Virus record (IMG/VR): IMGVR_UViG_3300034190_000422
Location: 1 to 33,630 of that record
Length of the DNA: 33,630 nucleotides
Origin: a virus
Direction: 5' to 3' (one strand)
Shown: positions 19,999-30,092 of the stretch, piece after piece
Layout: every line of letters begins with the position of its first letter
Numbering within the stretch: the stretch's first letter is position 1
Translations under genes and position numbers: made by a program
Notes under the pieces: generated by a model
Seen by the model: only the letters and a program-made list of their open reading frames with translations
Databases searched by the model: none
What the model was told of the DNA's origin: nothing

Positions 19999-22900
19999 CT
20001 ATTTTAGTAAAGGCTTACCAGCATATTCAGATACAACTTTAGTTAAGCCATCAGTTAAATAATCTTGAAGTTCACTAGAAACTCCCCTCTCTCTTAAAGA
20101 CTTCATAAGAGAACCATAATTCGGGGAGTCTGGTATAAACGCACTAGGACTTTCAATTATATCATTTTTAATAGTAGCTGCTGTAGCTAATACTAAATTA
20201 TCATCTGCACTATACCAAAAATTATTTGTAGCTGCAGCTAATACACCATCTAATTCAAGCTTCTTAGGTTCTTCTTTAATCTTACCTTTTTCTTTAAATC
20301 TTCTAACGTAATCAATATCTTTATACACATTAGCTTTTTTAGCTAACTTTTGCATACCAACATACTTACGCTCTTGCAGTGTTTTAAATTTTTCTATAAG
20401 ATTATCTGCAGCTTCTTTGCTAATAACTTCAAAAGGTAATTTATAAATTTCAGTTTTAAAATTATTTTTAGTTTGAGCTATAGCTTTTATATCTTTTGAT
20501 AGATCAAATCCTATAGCTTTATTTACATTAGTTGTTACGGGACGGACACCTGATCTTAAAAGAAAAACTAAATCATCTGGATTTAGTGGAAACCCTGAGT
20601 TTCTTTGAGCATTGCCCTCACCTAAAAGCTCTTCAGAAGACTTAGCTTTAAAATAATCTGTAGCAAGTTTAACTGTACCACCCGGCATTCCTTTTAATAC
20701 AGCCTCAGTAAAATTAATTGCTTTATCTTTAAATGTAGCACCAACTGCTTGATCATAAAAAGGTCTTCCGGTATCTGGATTAACACCAGTAAGTGCATTT
20801 AATACAGACCTAGTTAAAAATGTAGGACTGTAAAATTGTGCTAATGCTCCTTTAGCTGCATTACCAAAAGCATTATCAATTTCTTGATCTGATATGTCAC
20901 CACTACCTAAAATTTTACCAAGCACTAATCTAGTGGGAGCTTTTAAATAATCAAATGTATCCCCTGCTGTCGATCCAACATACCTAGTTCTTATGTATGG
21001 TTTAAAAACTTTCTTCTGTTCTTTAGTCAAACCTTCACCAGTTTCATCTAAAACAAAAGGCTCTAAATAATAATTAATTGATCCTTTAGTCCATTCAGGT
21101 GACAACATATTTATAGCTTTCCTATTGTTTTCACCCACACCCATAGTATCATTATTGCTATTAACAGCAAGACTTGGAGCGCCAAGAGCAGTAGCTATTC
21201 CTGTAAGTCTGCTCAATCCTCTAGCCATTTGTCTACCGTTAGCTTGAGCATAACCTTCCCTTAAATCTCTAACTCCTATTTTAACAGCATTTTTAGTAGT
21301 TCTTACTAGTTCAGTAGGAAACAAAACATAGTTACCAACAATAGGTGTTCTAGCTATATATCTAGCAGCGCCGGGAGCCATACCATAAGTAGGGAAGGTA
21401 TCTCTTACGTTTCTAGCTGCCATTTCAAATACTTCATCAAGCCTAGCTTGTTCAGAGTTAGTTAGTCTACCAGTATCTTTTACCTTTAAAGCTTTTTTAA
21501 GTCCATTAAATTCACTTTGAAAAGCAATAAGTTTAGCATAGCTATCAGGTGTTCCATAAGCATTACCTACCTTAGTCATAAAATTACCAAATGCTTTTGA
21601 AAAACCTTTTTGTCCACCTTGACCATATAGATTAGCATTTCGAGCTATCATCTCACCAGTAATATCTTGATCAAGAACACCTAATGATTTAAGCCTATTT
21701 ACAGTTTCTACCGCTTCTTTATTTTTTTTCAATCCTACAGCATCAAAAGCTTTCTCTCCTACTTTAAGTTGTTCAGCTAATGTCTTAACTTGTTTAACAG
21801 ATTGTGCATAATTTCTAGGATTTAAAAAATGTCCATTTAATACAAGGCTACTACCAGCACCATATAAGTTTAATAGGTATGCAGGAGCATCTAAAGATGT
21901 TTCTACAGACTGAATAATAGAAGATGTTTTACCTAAGAAACTAGACAAGCCACCGGGTTGACCAGCTATTTCTAATCCTTGATTAATATACTTACCCATT
22001 TGTGGACTTGTATAAATATCTTGTAAAATTTTAACTTTATTACCACCAAACTTACCTATACTTTCATCTGCAATACGACCAAGATTATCTACTCCATCTA
22101 CAAATGCTGCAGTATCAAATTTAGTTTTAACACTAGGAAGTTTAGGAACTAATCCGGGTAAAGTAACCTCTTCTCCTTTAGCTATACTAGCTTTAGCAAA
22201 CTTTTCAACATCAGTTAAAAACTCTAACTCACTAATTAATTTATTTTGATTATAAAATGTTGTAGATAATTTTTTATAAGGGTCTTTAAGTTCACCTAAT
22301 AAATCTAAAATAGGTTCATCTAAATCTTTTCTACCAGCTAAAACTCTAGAACCTACTGTTGGACTAGAAGAAGATTTTAAAGTTCCCTCTAATATATTAT
22401 CAATAATAGTTTTATCATCTTTAGCTAGTTTAGTAACAGCAGCTTCTATGACTCCATCGACCTCATTTTCTGGTACACCTTTTTGTAAAAAATAAGTTCT
22501 AGCATTATTTACTTTATTTAAAAATTCAGCGTCAACCTTCTCACCTTTTAAAGCTTTTTTAATCTTTTTCAAATATGATGGATTAAGACTTGATTCAAAA
22601 CTTCTAGTAAAATAAATACCATCTGGTCCCTGACCAATACCTATACGAGCATCTCCCTTTAAACCTAATAGATCATTAATTTTATCTTCATTTTGTTTTA
22701 TATTAAGTTTAAGTTTATCAACAGCTTCTTTTACTGGCTGAGTTAATCCTGTATCATCACCATTATTTATATAAGACGCTAAAGAATCATCGGATACTTT
22801 TTCCTTCTTTTGAATTTTTTGTAAATCATTTAAATCATTTCTAATTTGACCAGCAAAACCTTTAGAGGCAAACTGTCTTTTTGCTGCAAGCTCTGCTAAC

Positions 22901-24255
22901 TCATCAGGCAAAGCAGCTTTACTTGTAAAGCCTCTTCCTAAAGTTGTGTTAATTTTTCCAATAATTTCTGTTACTTTATTTTGTTGTTTAATCTCACCTG
23001 TAGGAGTTTCAACTAATTTAGATTCAGTAACAGCAGTGTTAGGTGTAGGTGGAGGAACTTCTAAACCACCATCATCTACAGCTTCAATAGTCTTTTTAGT
23101 TTTTTTAATAGCTTTATTTATTAATTGACCAGTGCCTTTAACACCATATTTTCCTATTAAAAGGATAGGATTAATAACGGCTGAACCAAGTGCTAAAAAA
23201 GCACTACTATCAAGATACTGTTTAGTTTTTGCTTTTGCAGCACTATCATTAGGATTAATTTGTAAAGCTTTAAAAGCATTTTTAATTACATCAGGCACAT
23301 TTTCTTCATAGATATTACCCATTTTTAATGCAGTTGATTCTGCAAATCCAAGCTCTTCTAGTTGTTCAACAGATAATGATTTATAAGCTTCTGATAGGTC
23401 TTTAGAAGAGTTAAGAATATCTGCAAGTATCTGTTCATCAGCATCTCTTAGTTGAACATCCATTTGTGTAGCACCAGCAGTGCCACCAGTAATCGCTGTT
23501 ATTTTTCTAGCTCTGTCTATTCCTTTTCCTGCAGGTATATAATCTTTAGGTTTAACCTTTAATCCAGTTTGCTTACTCATTCTTTCAGCAATTTTTTTAG
23601 CTTTTACCTGACCATATTTTTTTACAAGCTCATCAAATCCAAGTTTAAATGCTTTGGCACCAAGACCAACGCCAGTCAATATTGTTAGAAGATCAGCAGC
23701 AATCTGGCCCTCATCTGTTAATTTAGGATCAAGAATATCAACAGCTTTACTAATAGTTTTACCAACATCAGATTCTCTTATAGCCGTTCCAGTTTCAGGA
23801 CTTACAACATCAACAGCAAATAAAGCTAATTCAGGCGGTAACTTTACAGTTTCTTGAATAACTTGTGATACAATAGCTCCCGCCTGTCTTTGACCTTCTG
23901 CTTCTACCTTTTTTGCTTGAGCAATAGGTTGAAATATATTTTCTTTAGCAAATTCAAGTGGGTCTTCAAAAAAACCTACAGGTTTAGGTCTTTCTTCGGC
24001 AACAGTAAACTGTTCAGGTAAACCTGTTCCAATATCTACTGGTTCTATGGTTTCAGAAACTACTTTACTTTCTATATCTGATTGAGGAGTTTCTAATGAT
24101 TTTAAAAAATTATTATATTTATCTTCATCAGATTTTTCTGAGTCAATTTCATTATCTATATTTACTTTAGGTGCATCTTGACTTCCTACATTTACTTGAG
24201 AAGTTTCCAATGCATTTAAAAAATTGGTATAGTTAGTATTAAATTGTTCAGACAT
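19999..24255 (-). CDS. very large virion protein, probable DNA-ejection (internal virion) protein, 1418 aa
   Basis: The largest protein in the window; no enzymatic domain is recognised. It is lysine- and alanine-rich and mostly helical, with hydrophobic stretches (AFLALGSAVINPILLIGKYG near 350) and segments like FGNFMTKVGNAYGTPDSYAKL in the middle. Size, position and composition fit the large ejection proteins of short-tailed phages (T7 gp16-like role), which leave the virion to form a conduit across the cell envelope. No lytic transglycosylase motif is seen, in contrast to T7 gp16. The N-terminus carries a repeated short motif at residues 9-20 and 47-58. Confidence 0.6.
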   Translation of the reverse strand: MSEQFNTNYTNFLNALETSQVNVGSQDAPKVNIDNEIDSEKSDEDKYNNFLKSLETPQSDIESKVVSETIEPVDIGTGLPEQFTVAEERPKPVGFFEDPLEFAKENIFQPIAQAKKVEAEGQRQAGAIVSQVIQETVKLPPELALFAVDVVSPETGTAIRESDVGKTISKAVDILDPKLTDEGQIAADLLTILTGVGLGAKAFKLGFDELVKKYGQVKAKKIAERMSKQTGLKVKPKDYIPAGKGIDRARKITAITGGTAGATQMDVQLRDADEQILADILNSSKDLSEAYKSLSVEQLEELGFAESTALKMGNIYEENVPDVIKNAFKALQINPNDSAAKAKTKQYLDSSAFLALGSAVINPILLIGKYGVKGTGQLINKAIKKTKKTIEAVDDGGLEVPPPTPNTAVTESKLVETPTGEIKQQNKVTEIIGKINTTLGRGFTSKAALPDELAELAAKRQFASKGFAGQIRNDLNDLQKIQKKEKVSDDSLASYINNGDDTGLTQPVKEAVDKLKLNIKQNEDKINDLLGLKGDARIGIGQGPDGIYFTRSFESSLNPSYLKKIKKALKGEKVDAEFLNKVNNARTYFLQKGVPENEVDGVIEAAVTKLAKDDKTIIDNILEGTLKSSSSPTVGSRVLAGRKDLDEPILDLLGELKDPYKKLSTTFYNQNKLISELEFLTDVEKFAKASIAKGEEVTLPGLVPKLPSVKTKFDTAAFVDGVDNLGRIADESIGKFGGNKVKILQDIYTSPQMGKYINQGLEIAGQPGGLSSFLGKTSSIIQSVETSLDAPAYLLNLYGAGSSLVLNGHFLNPRNYAQSVKQVKTLAEQLKVGEKAFDAVGLKKNKEAVETVNRLKSLGVLDQDITGEMIARNANLYGQGGQKGFSKAFGNFMTKVGNAYGTPDSYAKLIAFQSEFNGLKKALKVKDTGRLTNSEQARLDEVFEMAARNVRDTFPTYGMAPGAARYIARTPIVGNYVLFPTELVRTTKNAVKIGVRDLREGYAQANGRQMARGLSRLTGIATALGAPSLAVNSNNDTMGVGENNRKAINMLSPEWTKGSINYYLEPFVLDETGEGLTKEQKKVFKPYIRTRYVGSTAGDTFDYLKAPTRLVLGKILGSGDISDQEIDNAFGNAAKGALAQFYSPTFLTRSVLNALTGVNPDTGRPFYDQAVGATFKDKAINFTEAVLKGMPGGTVKLATDYFKAKSSEELLGEGNAQRNSGFPLNPDDLVFLLRSGVRPVTTNVNKAIGFDLSKDIKAIAQTKNNFKTEIYKLPFEVISKEAADNLIEKFKTLQERKYVGMQKLAKKANVYKDIDYVRRFKEKGKIKEEPKKLELDGVLAAATNNFWYSADDNLVLATAATIKNDIIESPSAFIPDSPNYGSLMKSLRERGVSSELQDYLTDGLTKVVSEYAGKPLLK

Positions 24256-24266
24256 TTAAATATATC

Positions 24267-26549
24267 CTAATTGCCCATCTCTAATATTTCTGAAATTATT
24301 TTATCTTTAGTTCGCTCTGTAGAAACTCTAATTACTTTATTACTAATTGCTGCATTAACAAATTGAGTAACTTGAGTTACAGGGTCACTGCTCGTTAATC
24401 TATTAACTAGATTAAATATCTCACTTTGTTTAAAGGGCTTTAATTCTTTTACTGATGTTTTAATAGCTTGTTCCATATTCTTTTTCTGAGAATCAGGGAA
24501 CTTACCACTAGCTGCACTACCACCTAGTTGTTTATATACATCTATTTCTAAGTTAGCAGAAGCTGCACTTCCCGGTTTCAGAGCGACACCCTTTACTTTA
24601 ACTTGTCCGGTATCTGGATCAACAGTAAAGGCATTAGCTGTTGCTGCAGCTTTTCTTATAGCATTATAGTCTCCTGAAGTAAGCTTGTCCTTGTCTTTTA
24701 AATCAGCAAGTGCTTGTAGATAATCATTATTAGCATCTTGCTGTTTAAGTAATAACTCAGCAAGCGATCTTTCATCTTGAAGACGCTCTCTATTATAACC
24801 ACTAATTTTTTCAGATACTTTAAGAGCCGTATCAGCTTCTGACATATCTGCTTCTAAGCCAGCAATCGTAGCATCTATTTGACTTCTTTGATCAGCCTTT
24901 GATATGTTAGCAACATTAGCTAAATTAGAAAGCTCTTGGTCATCTATTTTTAATAAATTATCTCGTTGTTTTTTAGCTGCATTTCTTTCAGCTTTAGCAT
25001 CATCTAATAATCCCTCAACAAAATTAGTTTCTTGAGAGGCTTTACCAACTGCCTGTAATCCGCTTACACCTCCCTCTTGTCCTAAAGTTGCTAAACCAAG
25101 ATTCATAATACGAAGCCATTTATTTTGACTAATATCTTCTATTTCACTTTCACTACTTTCTTTTATATCTTCTCGTCTTTTAGCAAAATCAATATCTTTT
25201 AGTTCACTTCTATATAATTCTTCTTCTGGAGTTAGTTTAGCTGCATCAAGCCTAGCTCGTTTAAGTTGATCTACAAGAGGTGCAGTTGCTTCTTGATATT
25301 TTTGTATAGCAGCAATTCTAGGGTCTGGTCCTCTAGGTGCCACAGCACCCCTTAATGCAGTAGGCAAAGATATATCTGCTTGAGTTGAACTCGGAACCAC
25401 ATTAGAACCTAATATAGTTTTACTAAGAGCGGTACCGGGTGGTTTTCTAAAAGTTGGATTATAAGCAGGTCTTACAGGAACATTACTTTGATGTCTTTCT
25501 AAACCTGCTAGTCCACCTCTAACCTGTCCACCAGATTGACGAGGCACTACTTGACCACCTGTTTTATTCTTAAAGCCACCCAAAGCACCAAAGAGACCAA
25601 CACCTGTACCAAGTGTACCAAGAAGTTGTTGACCAAAGCTAGGCTGTGGTTGTTGTTGAGTTGTAACCTGATACGTTGATGGGGTGAATGGGAAACCCCG
25701 TACAAGAGATTGATACTCTTGTAATTGACGTAATGGAAATTCTCTTTGTTCAATAAAGTCTTTTTCAGCTAAGTTTAATGCTGCTTGTTCCTGTGCCTGT
25801 TTAGCTTCCCCTGTGCTAGAAAGCAATGCAAGCTCTCTTGCAGCTTGTGCAGGAGCAGCTTCACCAAGACCAGAGAATAGTGCAGAAGATTGTAACTGCC
25901 TACCTCTCTCAGACTCAAAACCTCTCTGAGCTTGTTCAAAGGCTGTAGCCAATCCTCTTTCTTCAATATCACTTAACTGTTGTTGTAAATTTCTTTGTGC
26001 TTCTGCCTCAAGGATAGCTGCCCTTGATCCACCAAAAGAGCCAGCTTGAACTGCTGATGCATCTAACTTCGGTTGAATAGTTCCTTCATATTGCCTAATA
26101 GCTTCTCGTTTAGCTGTATCAGTTACGCCCCGTAAGAATGGGTTCATCAAACGATCAGCATCAGCTTCAGTAAAAGCTAATGAGCCTAGACCAGCCTGTT
26201 GTTTAGCTTGTTGAAAATAAGGAGCAGAGCTACTTAAATCAGGAGTGGTAGCCAAACCTTGCCTACCTAAAGCTGCTAAACCAGTAAGAGCTTCCTGTTG
26301 CTCACTAGAAAAGTCAGCAAGTCTTGGACCTGTAAACTGTTCAAAGGGAGCTAGTTGTTGTATAGTATCCCCTGTCTCTGGGTCTGTAGTGTCCTCAAAG
26401 AACTGCGCTCTTCCAGCTTCTAACACATCTTGGATAAAAGGTTTCGTTAAATCAAAACCTTCATTTGTTAGTGATTGAGCCGTTACAGCAGTAGGTCCAC
26501 CTCCGAACTGTCCTGTTGAACCACCAAAAACATTTGCTAATACACCCAT
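24267..26549 (-). CDS. large helical virion protein, probable ejection protein, 760 aa
   Basis: The N-terminal half is rich in Gln, Ala and Gly. It includes PKLDASAVQAGSFGGSRAA followed by a Glu/Ala-rich helix, a pattern common in podovirus internal virion proteins. The middle has glycine-rich GGQV repeats (KTGGQVVPRQSGGQVRGG). The C-terminal third is a long coiled coil (around residues 440-640). No enzyme domain is seen. By position before the 1418-aa protein it may be the second ejection protein. The start has GGAGAAAT upstream. Confidence 0.6.
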   Translation of the reverse strand: MGVLANVFGGSTGQFGGGPTAVTAQSLTNEGFDLTKPFIQDVLEAGRAQFFEDTTDPETGDTIQQLAPFEQFTGPRLADFSSEQQEALTGLAALGRQGLATTPDLSSSAPYFQQAKQQAGLGSLAFTEADADRLMNPFLRGVTDTAKREAIRQYEGTIQPKLDASAVQAGSFGGSRAAILEAEAQRNLQQQLSDIEERGLATAFEQAQRGFESERGRQLQSSALFSGLGEAAPAQAARELALLSSTGEAKQAQEQAALNLAEKDFIEQREFPLRQLQEYQSLVRGFPFTPSTYQVTTQQQPQPSFGQQLLGTLGTGVGLFGALGGFKNKTGGQVVPRQSGGQVRGGLAGLERHQSNVPVRPAYNPTFRKPPGTALSKTILGSNVVPSSTQADISLPTALRGAVAPRGPDPRIAAIQKYQEATAPLVDQLKRARLDAAKLTPEEELYRSELKDIDFAKRREDIKESSESEIEDISQNKWLRIMNLGLATLGQEGGVSGLQAVGKASQETNFVEGLLDDAKAERNAAKKQRDNLLKIDDQELSNLANVANISKADQRSQIDATIAGLEADMSEADTALKVSEKISGYNRERLQDERSLAELLLKQQDANNDYLQALADLKDKDKLTSGDYNAIRKAAATANAFTVDPDTGQVKVKGVALKPGSAASANLEIDVYKQLGGSAASGKFPDSQKKNMEQAIKTSVKELKPFKQSEIFNLVNRLTSSDPVTQVTQFVNAAISNKVIRVSTERTKDKIISEILEMGN

Positions 26550-26561
26550 TCTATTTCTCCA

Positions 26562-28166
26562 TTAACTCATTAATGATTGAAGAGCTTTACCACCATCTAT
26601 CTCTGGTGGTTGCTTATCTCTACCATATTTCTTTTGTCTAAAGTCTGCAATAAATTTATCCATATCATCTGCACCATCATCAGGATTACCATTCCCAAGC
26701 ATAGCCATAACATCAGCAGGTACAACATATTCTTTAGGTGACACCGCCAAAAGACCACCACCTTTAATTCCCATTATTTGATTGTCTTCCATACCATGAC
26801 CATCACCACCCACTATACCTTCAAAGTCTGGCTGACCTCCATGCCCAAGAGATACAAGACCTCCCTGTGCAGCAGCTACAAACTGTGTGGGACCAAAGAA
26901 CTCAAAGCCACCACCCTCAATAGCTCTACGTTTAGCCTCTGCTGCTGTAAGACCAGCACCACCTGTACCAAACTCACCAGATGCTCTACGTCTTGATACT
27001 CGTCTACGAGCAATAGGTTCAGGTACACCACTCTCAATAAGTCTCTGTGCTTCCCGTTCCTGTGCAAGACGTTGAAGTTCAACAGCATCTACAAGACCTG
27101 TAGCTTCAACAGAAGATAGTGACTGTTTAAGCATATCTCCATAAGGAAGTTCTTTTACTGCTTCATAAGCTCCCTCAAAACCACCACCACTCTTAGTATA
27201 AGCTTGTTCAGCAGGTGCAAAAATATTAGGATATATATCTTTACCTCCCCCACTAAAAGCTGTTTCAGGAACAAAACGCTCAAGTCGATCAGACGATGCT
27301 TGTTGTTGAGCTAGTCCAGCTACTTGCTCAGAAGATAAACCTCTTGATCCAAGAGCCTTTTCTAGGAGACCTATATCAGGACTACTACTACTAAGGTCTT
27401 CAAATCTTTTAGCAGAAAGTTGGTTTATCTCATTACCTGTTAAAGGTGTCACTTGTGGTGAGCCATCTATTCTTGGAAACGCAGCAGCTAGTTCTGCAGA
27501 TGTAATATCTGAAAGCCTATTTAAAGGAGATATAAATTCAGGCTTTATAACCTCCCCTTCAAAACTACTATCAAAATCATCAAATGCCAGACTGGGCGGC
27601 CCTTCAACAATATCTTCCTTCCCGCTAAAGTTTTGAAGCTCCTTTGCCAGTCTTCGACGCTGTGCTAATCTTTGATCTTGAGGACTTTTAATATTTAAAT
27701 CCGCATTAGATGGACCCATAAATTCAGCTAATTTACCACCACCATATTGTAATCCACCAGAAACAATACCAGCAGATATTGAATCTTCAACACTTCTAAA
27801 GGGTAATGAACCCAATGCTGTACCAGCACCAGATAAAATTGACTGAGTGACTAGGGGGCTAAAATTTGTAAAGCCAGCAACGGTAGGACCAGCAATAGCA
27901 GGTAACGCAACAGAAGCAATTGCAGGAATTAAGTTTTCTGGTTTAAAATAATTTTTAACAGAAGCTTTAACCGTATCATATATATCACCTAAGAAATACT
28001 CAGGCAATCCAGTATCAGGATTAATAGACATTAATCCAGAGTTCTGAAGCCTATTAACTTCTGGCTTTGTCATATGTACAAGTTCTGTATCTCCTCCTCT
28101 ACCCTGTAGAGCAAGAAGAGAAGCTATCCCACTTTGGGGTGCTTGTCTATTAATAAATACTGCCAT
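26562..28166 (-). CDS. virion-associated protein with C-terminal glycine-rich motif, 534 aa
   Basis: No fold is recognised for most of the protein. A hydrophobic, glycine/alanine-rich stretch lies near residues 80-150 (LIPAIASVALPAIAGPTVAG). The C-terminal region carries GGLVSLGHGG, GGGLLAVSPKEYVVPADVMA and MLGNGNPDDGADDMDKFI, a module found at the ends of many phage large tail or ejection proteins, where an S-x-G/K-E-Y-V-x-P-A-D core is typical. The function of that module is unknown. The gene overlaps the end of the preceding one by 17 bases. Confidence 0.6.
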   Translation of the reverse strand: MAVFINRQAPQSGIASLLALQGRGGDTELVHMTKPEVNRLQNSGLMSINPDTGLPEYFLGDIYDTVKASVKNYFKPENLIPAIASVALPAIAGPTVAGFTNFSPLVTQSILSGAGTALGSLPFRSVEDSISAGIVSGGLQYGGGKLAEFMGPSNADLNIKSPQDQRLAQRRRLAKELQNFSGKEDIVEGPPSLAFDDFDSSFEGEVIKPEFISPLNRLSDITSAELAAAFPRIDGSPQVTPLTGNEINQLSAKRFEDLSSSSPDIGLLEKALGSRGLSSEQVAGLAQQQASSDRLERFVPETAFSGGGKDIYPNIFAPAEQAYTKSGGGFEGAYEAVKELPYGDMLKQSLSSVEATGLVDAVELQRLAQEREAQRLIESGVPEPIARRRVSRRRASGEFGTGGAGLTAAEAKRRAIEGGGFEFFGPTQFVAAAQGGLVSLGHGGQPDFEGIVGGDGHGMEDNQIMGIKGGGLLAVSPKEYVVPADVMAMLGNGNPDDGADDMDKFIADFRQKKYGRDKQPPEIDGGKALQSLMS

Positions 28167-29340
28167 AGTTCTTTACCTGCTGTGGTTGTGCGTAAAAAGA
28201 TGCTGGTTGCATTGCATTAGTATAATAATTAGTTGATCTTAATCCACCGGGTTGCTGCTGTCCTGAGATAAACTGTTGTGGTCTTTGAGCAGGAATAGTC
28301 TCTTCCGGCATAGCCATTCCCTGATTTACCACATCAAGAAGTGTTGGTTCTTTGTTAATTAAATCTTGAATACCACCACCTGTTTGTGCAAAAATCCTAC
28401 CGGGTGTAAAGTTAAAAGGTCTTCTTGTTATTCTAGATGTACCAGATGCTGAAGACTGTACCTCATCCTGTGGTCTAACCTCAAGAGGATTTTGTTGTAC
28501 AACAGATGCAAGTCCCGTTAATCCACCTGATCCATCAATCTCTCCAAAGTCTGACGTATCAGGTGTACTTGAAACAGGAGACGATGTTGGTGTTGAAGAT
28601 ATACCCTTACCTGCTGTATCAGTACCAGTAAGTGAACCAGTTATAGCATCTACTACGGCTGATTTACCAGTATCAATTCCCTTACCTAGTGGTCCTAAAT
28701 TTTCTTGAACTAGGTTCATGTCTAAACCAACCAGTTCTGAAAATGGAGAGAAAGCTTGAACTATCTCAGATATAGGATTCTGTGTGTTTAAACCAAGAGT
28801 ATTATCTTTATCTATTAACCCAAGAGCCTGTCTACCTAATAAACCAACTAGAGGATTGACAATGTCTACTACATCTGCTGCAAATTCGCCGGGACTAAAT
28901 GAAAATCCTAGATTACTATATGCTGGCGCTCCGAATAGTCCTGCAGCTTTAGGAGCAGCAGTAAATTGAAGACCAAGGAACTCAATAGTCGGCTTATCTA
29001 ATCCTAATGGTATTGGGTCCATTTTTAAAATATCTTGGATAGTTTTATTACGGGCCGCTGTTTCAGCGTCTGCAATACCAGCTAACCCTCCAACAGCATC
29101 AGCAGCAGTCGTAGCCGAAATAGCTTCGGCAGTTGTCATGTCTGCAGTAGGTTCACCAAATTCGACATCTGTCTCATCATCTCCATCACCAGCGCCATCA
29201 CCAGCGCCACCACTATCGCCACCTTCACCAAAACAAATAAACTTACGCAAAGGTTTTTCTAATTCATCCCAAGGATTATCTAAGCCTAAAGCACTAGATA
29301 AACTATCAGACCACATTTTATTTTGTTTTAACTCAATCAT
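28150..29340 (-). CDS. probable virion protein with acidic Gly/Asp-rich region, 396 aa
   Basis: No family is recognised. An acidic glycine/aspartate-rich segment near residues 39-57 (GEGGDSGGAGDGAGDGDDE) is followed by Ala/Thr-rich and low-complexity Ser/Thr/Pro stretches. The C-terminus is Gln/Pro/Tyr-rich (QQPGGLRSTNYYTNAMQP). This looks like a structural rather than catalytic protein. Its ATG overlaps the desaturase stop (ATGA), so it is translated just after the acyl module. The Asp-rich stretch could bind calcium, but no regular repeat is seen. Confidence 0.55.
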   Translation of the reverse strand: MIELKQNKMWSDSLSSALGLDNPWDELEKPLRKFICFGEGGDSGGAGDGAGDGDDETDVEFGEPTADMTTAEAISATTAADAVGGLAGIADAETAARNKTIQDILKMDPIPLGLDKPTIEFLGLQFTAAPKAAGLFGAPAYSNLGFSFSPGEFAADVVDIVNPLVGLLGRQALGLIDKDNTLGLNTQNPISEIVQAFSPFSELVGLDMNLVQENLGPLGKGIDTGKSAVVDAITGSLTGTDTAGKGISSTPTSSPVSSTPDTSDFGEIDGSGGLTGLASVVQQNPLEVRPQDEVQSSASGTSRITRRPFNFTPGRIFAQTGGGIQDLINKEPTLLDVVNQGMAMPEETIPAQRPQQFISGQQQPGGLRSTNYYTNAMQPASFYAQPQQVKNYGSIY

Positions 29341-30092
29341 TTCTTAATCCCATTAATTAAGTTACCAGCTAAATCAAGTTCCCACCACTTAATTTTGTTA
29401 GTATATTTACTAGGTTGACAGTGGTGATTATTATGCCAACCTTCTCCAAAGTTTAAAAATGCTAACCACCAAATATTTTTAGACTTATCATCAGAAACAA
29501 AGTTTTTATAACCTATATCTCTATGGCAGAAATAATTTGTGAAAGCTTGTAAGATCATCGTTACCATTGATGGAATAATAAACATAAAATATAAAGCCTC
29601 TAAACTTATAAAACTTAAAAGACTTATATAACTAAGAATGCAGGGCAACCAGTACTTATGGGTAAACCTCATAAATTTATTCTTGGCTACATCAGTACAT
29701 TTTTTTAATAAATCACTAGCTGTAATGCGATATCTTAAAAAAACCATATCAAATAAATTTAAATATAAAGGAGAGTGTGGATCATTAAAGGCATCAACCT
29801 TATTATGATGGTTTCTGTGAATACCCACCCAACCAATAGTACTGCCTGTACCAGATATAACACTACACAATCCACAAAGATACTTCATCCAAGAATATTT
29901 AAACTCAAAAGATTTGTGCGTCCAATATCTATGATTGCCGACAATAATTCCTAAACCATTCATACAAGAATACATAAAGATGGACATTAAAATCCATAAC
30001 CAACTAAAATCTATTAAAGAAATAAGGGCTACAGATGCTATCATATTCATAGCTAGTAGTATTCTAATTGATGTAAATCTACTTGTTAGCAT
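29337..30092 (-). CDS. membrane fatty acid (acyl-CoA type) desaturase, 251 aa
   Basis: Introduces a double bond into a fatty acyl chain using a di-iron centre in the membrane. All three histidine boxes are intact: HRYWTH (54-59), HRNHH (92-96) followed by DPHSPLY, and HNNHH (220-224) in FGEGWHNNHH; His190 is a further conserved-type ligand. Hydrophobic spans lie around 10-50, 72-90 and 150-185. Length fits short bacterial enzymes. No electron-donor gene is seen, so host ferredoxin or similar would be needed. The start overlaps the acyltransferase stop (ATGCTAA) and the stop overlaps the next virion gene (ATGA), so it is firmly embedded in the late operon. Confidence 0.93.
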   Translation of the reverse strand: MLTSRFTSIRILLAMNMIASVALISLIDFSWLWILMSIFMYSCMNGLGIIVGNHRYWTHKSFEFKYSWMKYLCGLCSVISGTGSTIGWVGIHRNHHNKVDAFNDPHSPLYLNLFDMVFLRYRITASDLLKKCTDVAKNKFMRFTHKYWLPCILSYISLLSFISLEALYFMFIIPSMVTMILQAFTNYFCHRDIGYKNFVSDDKSKNIWWLAFLNFGEGWHNNHHCQPSKYTNKIKWWELDLAGNLINGIKK

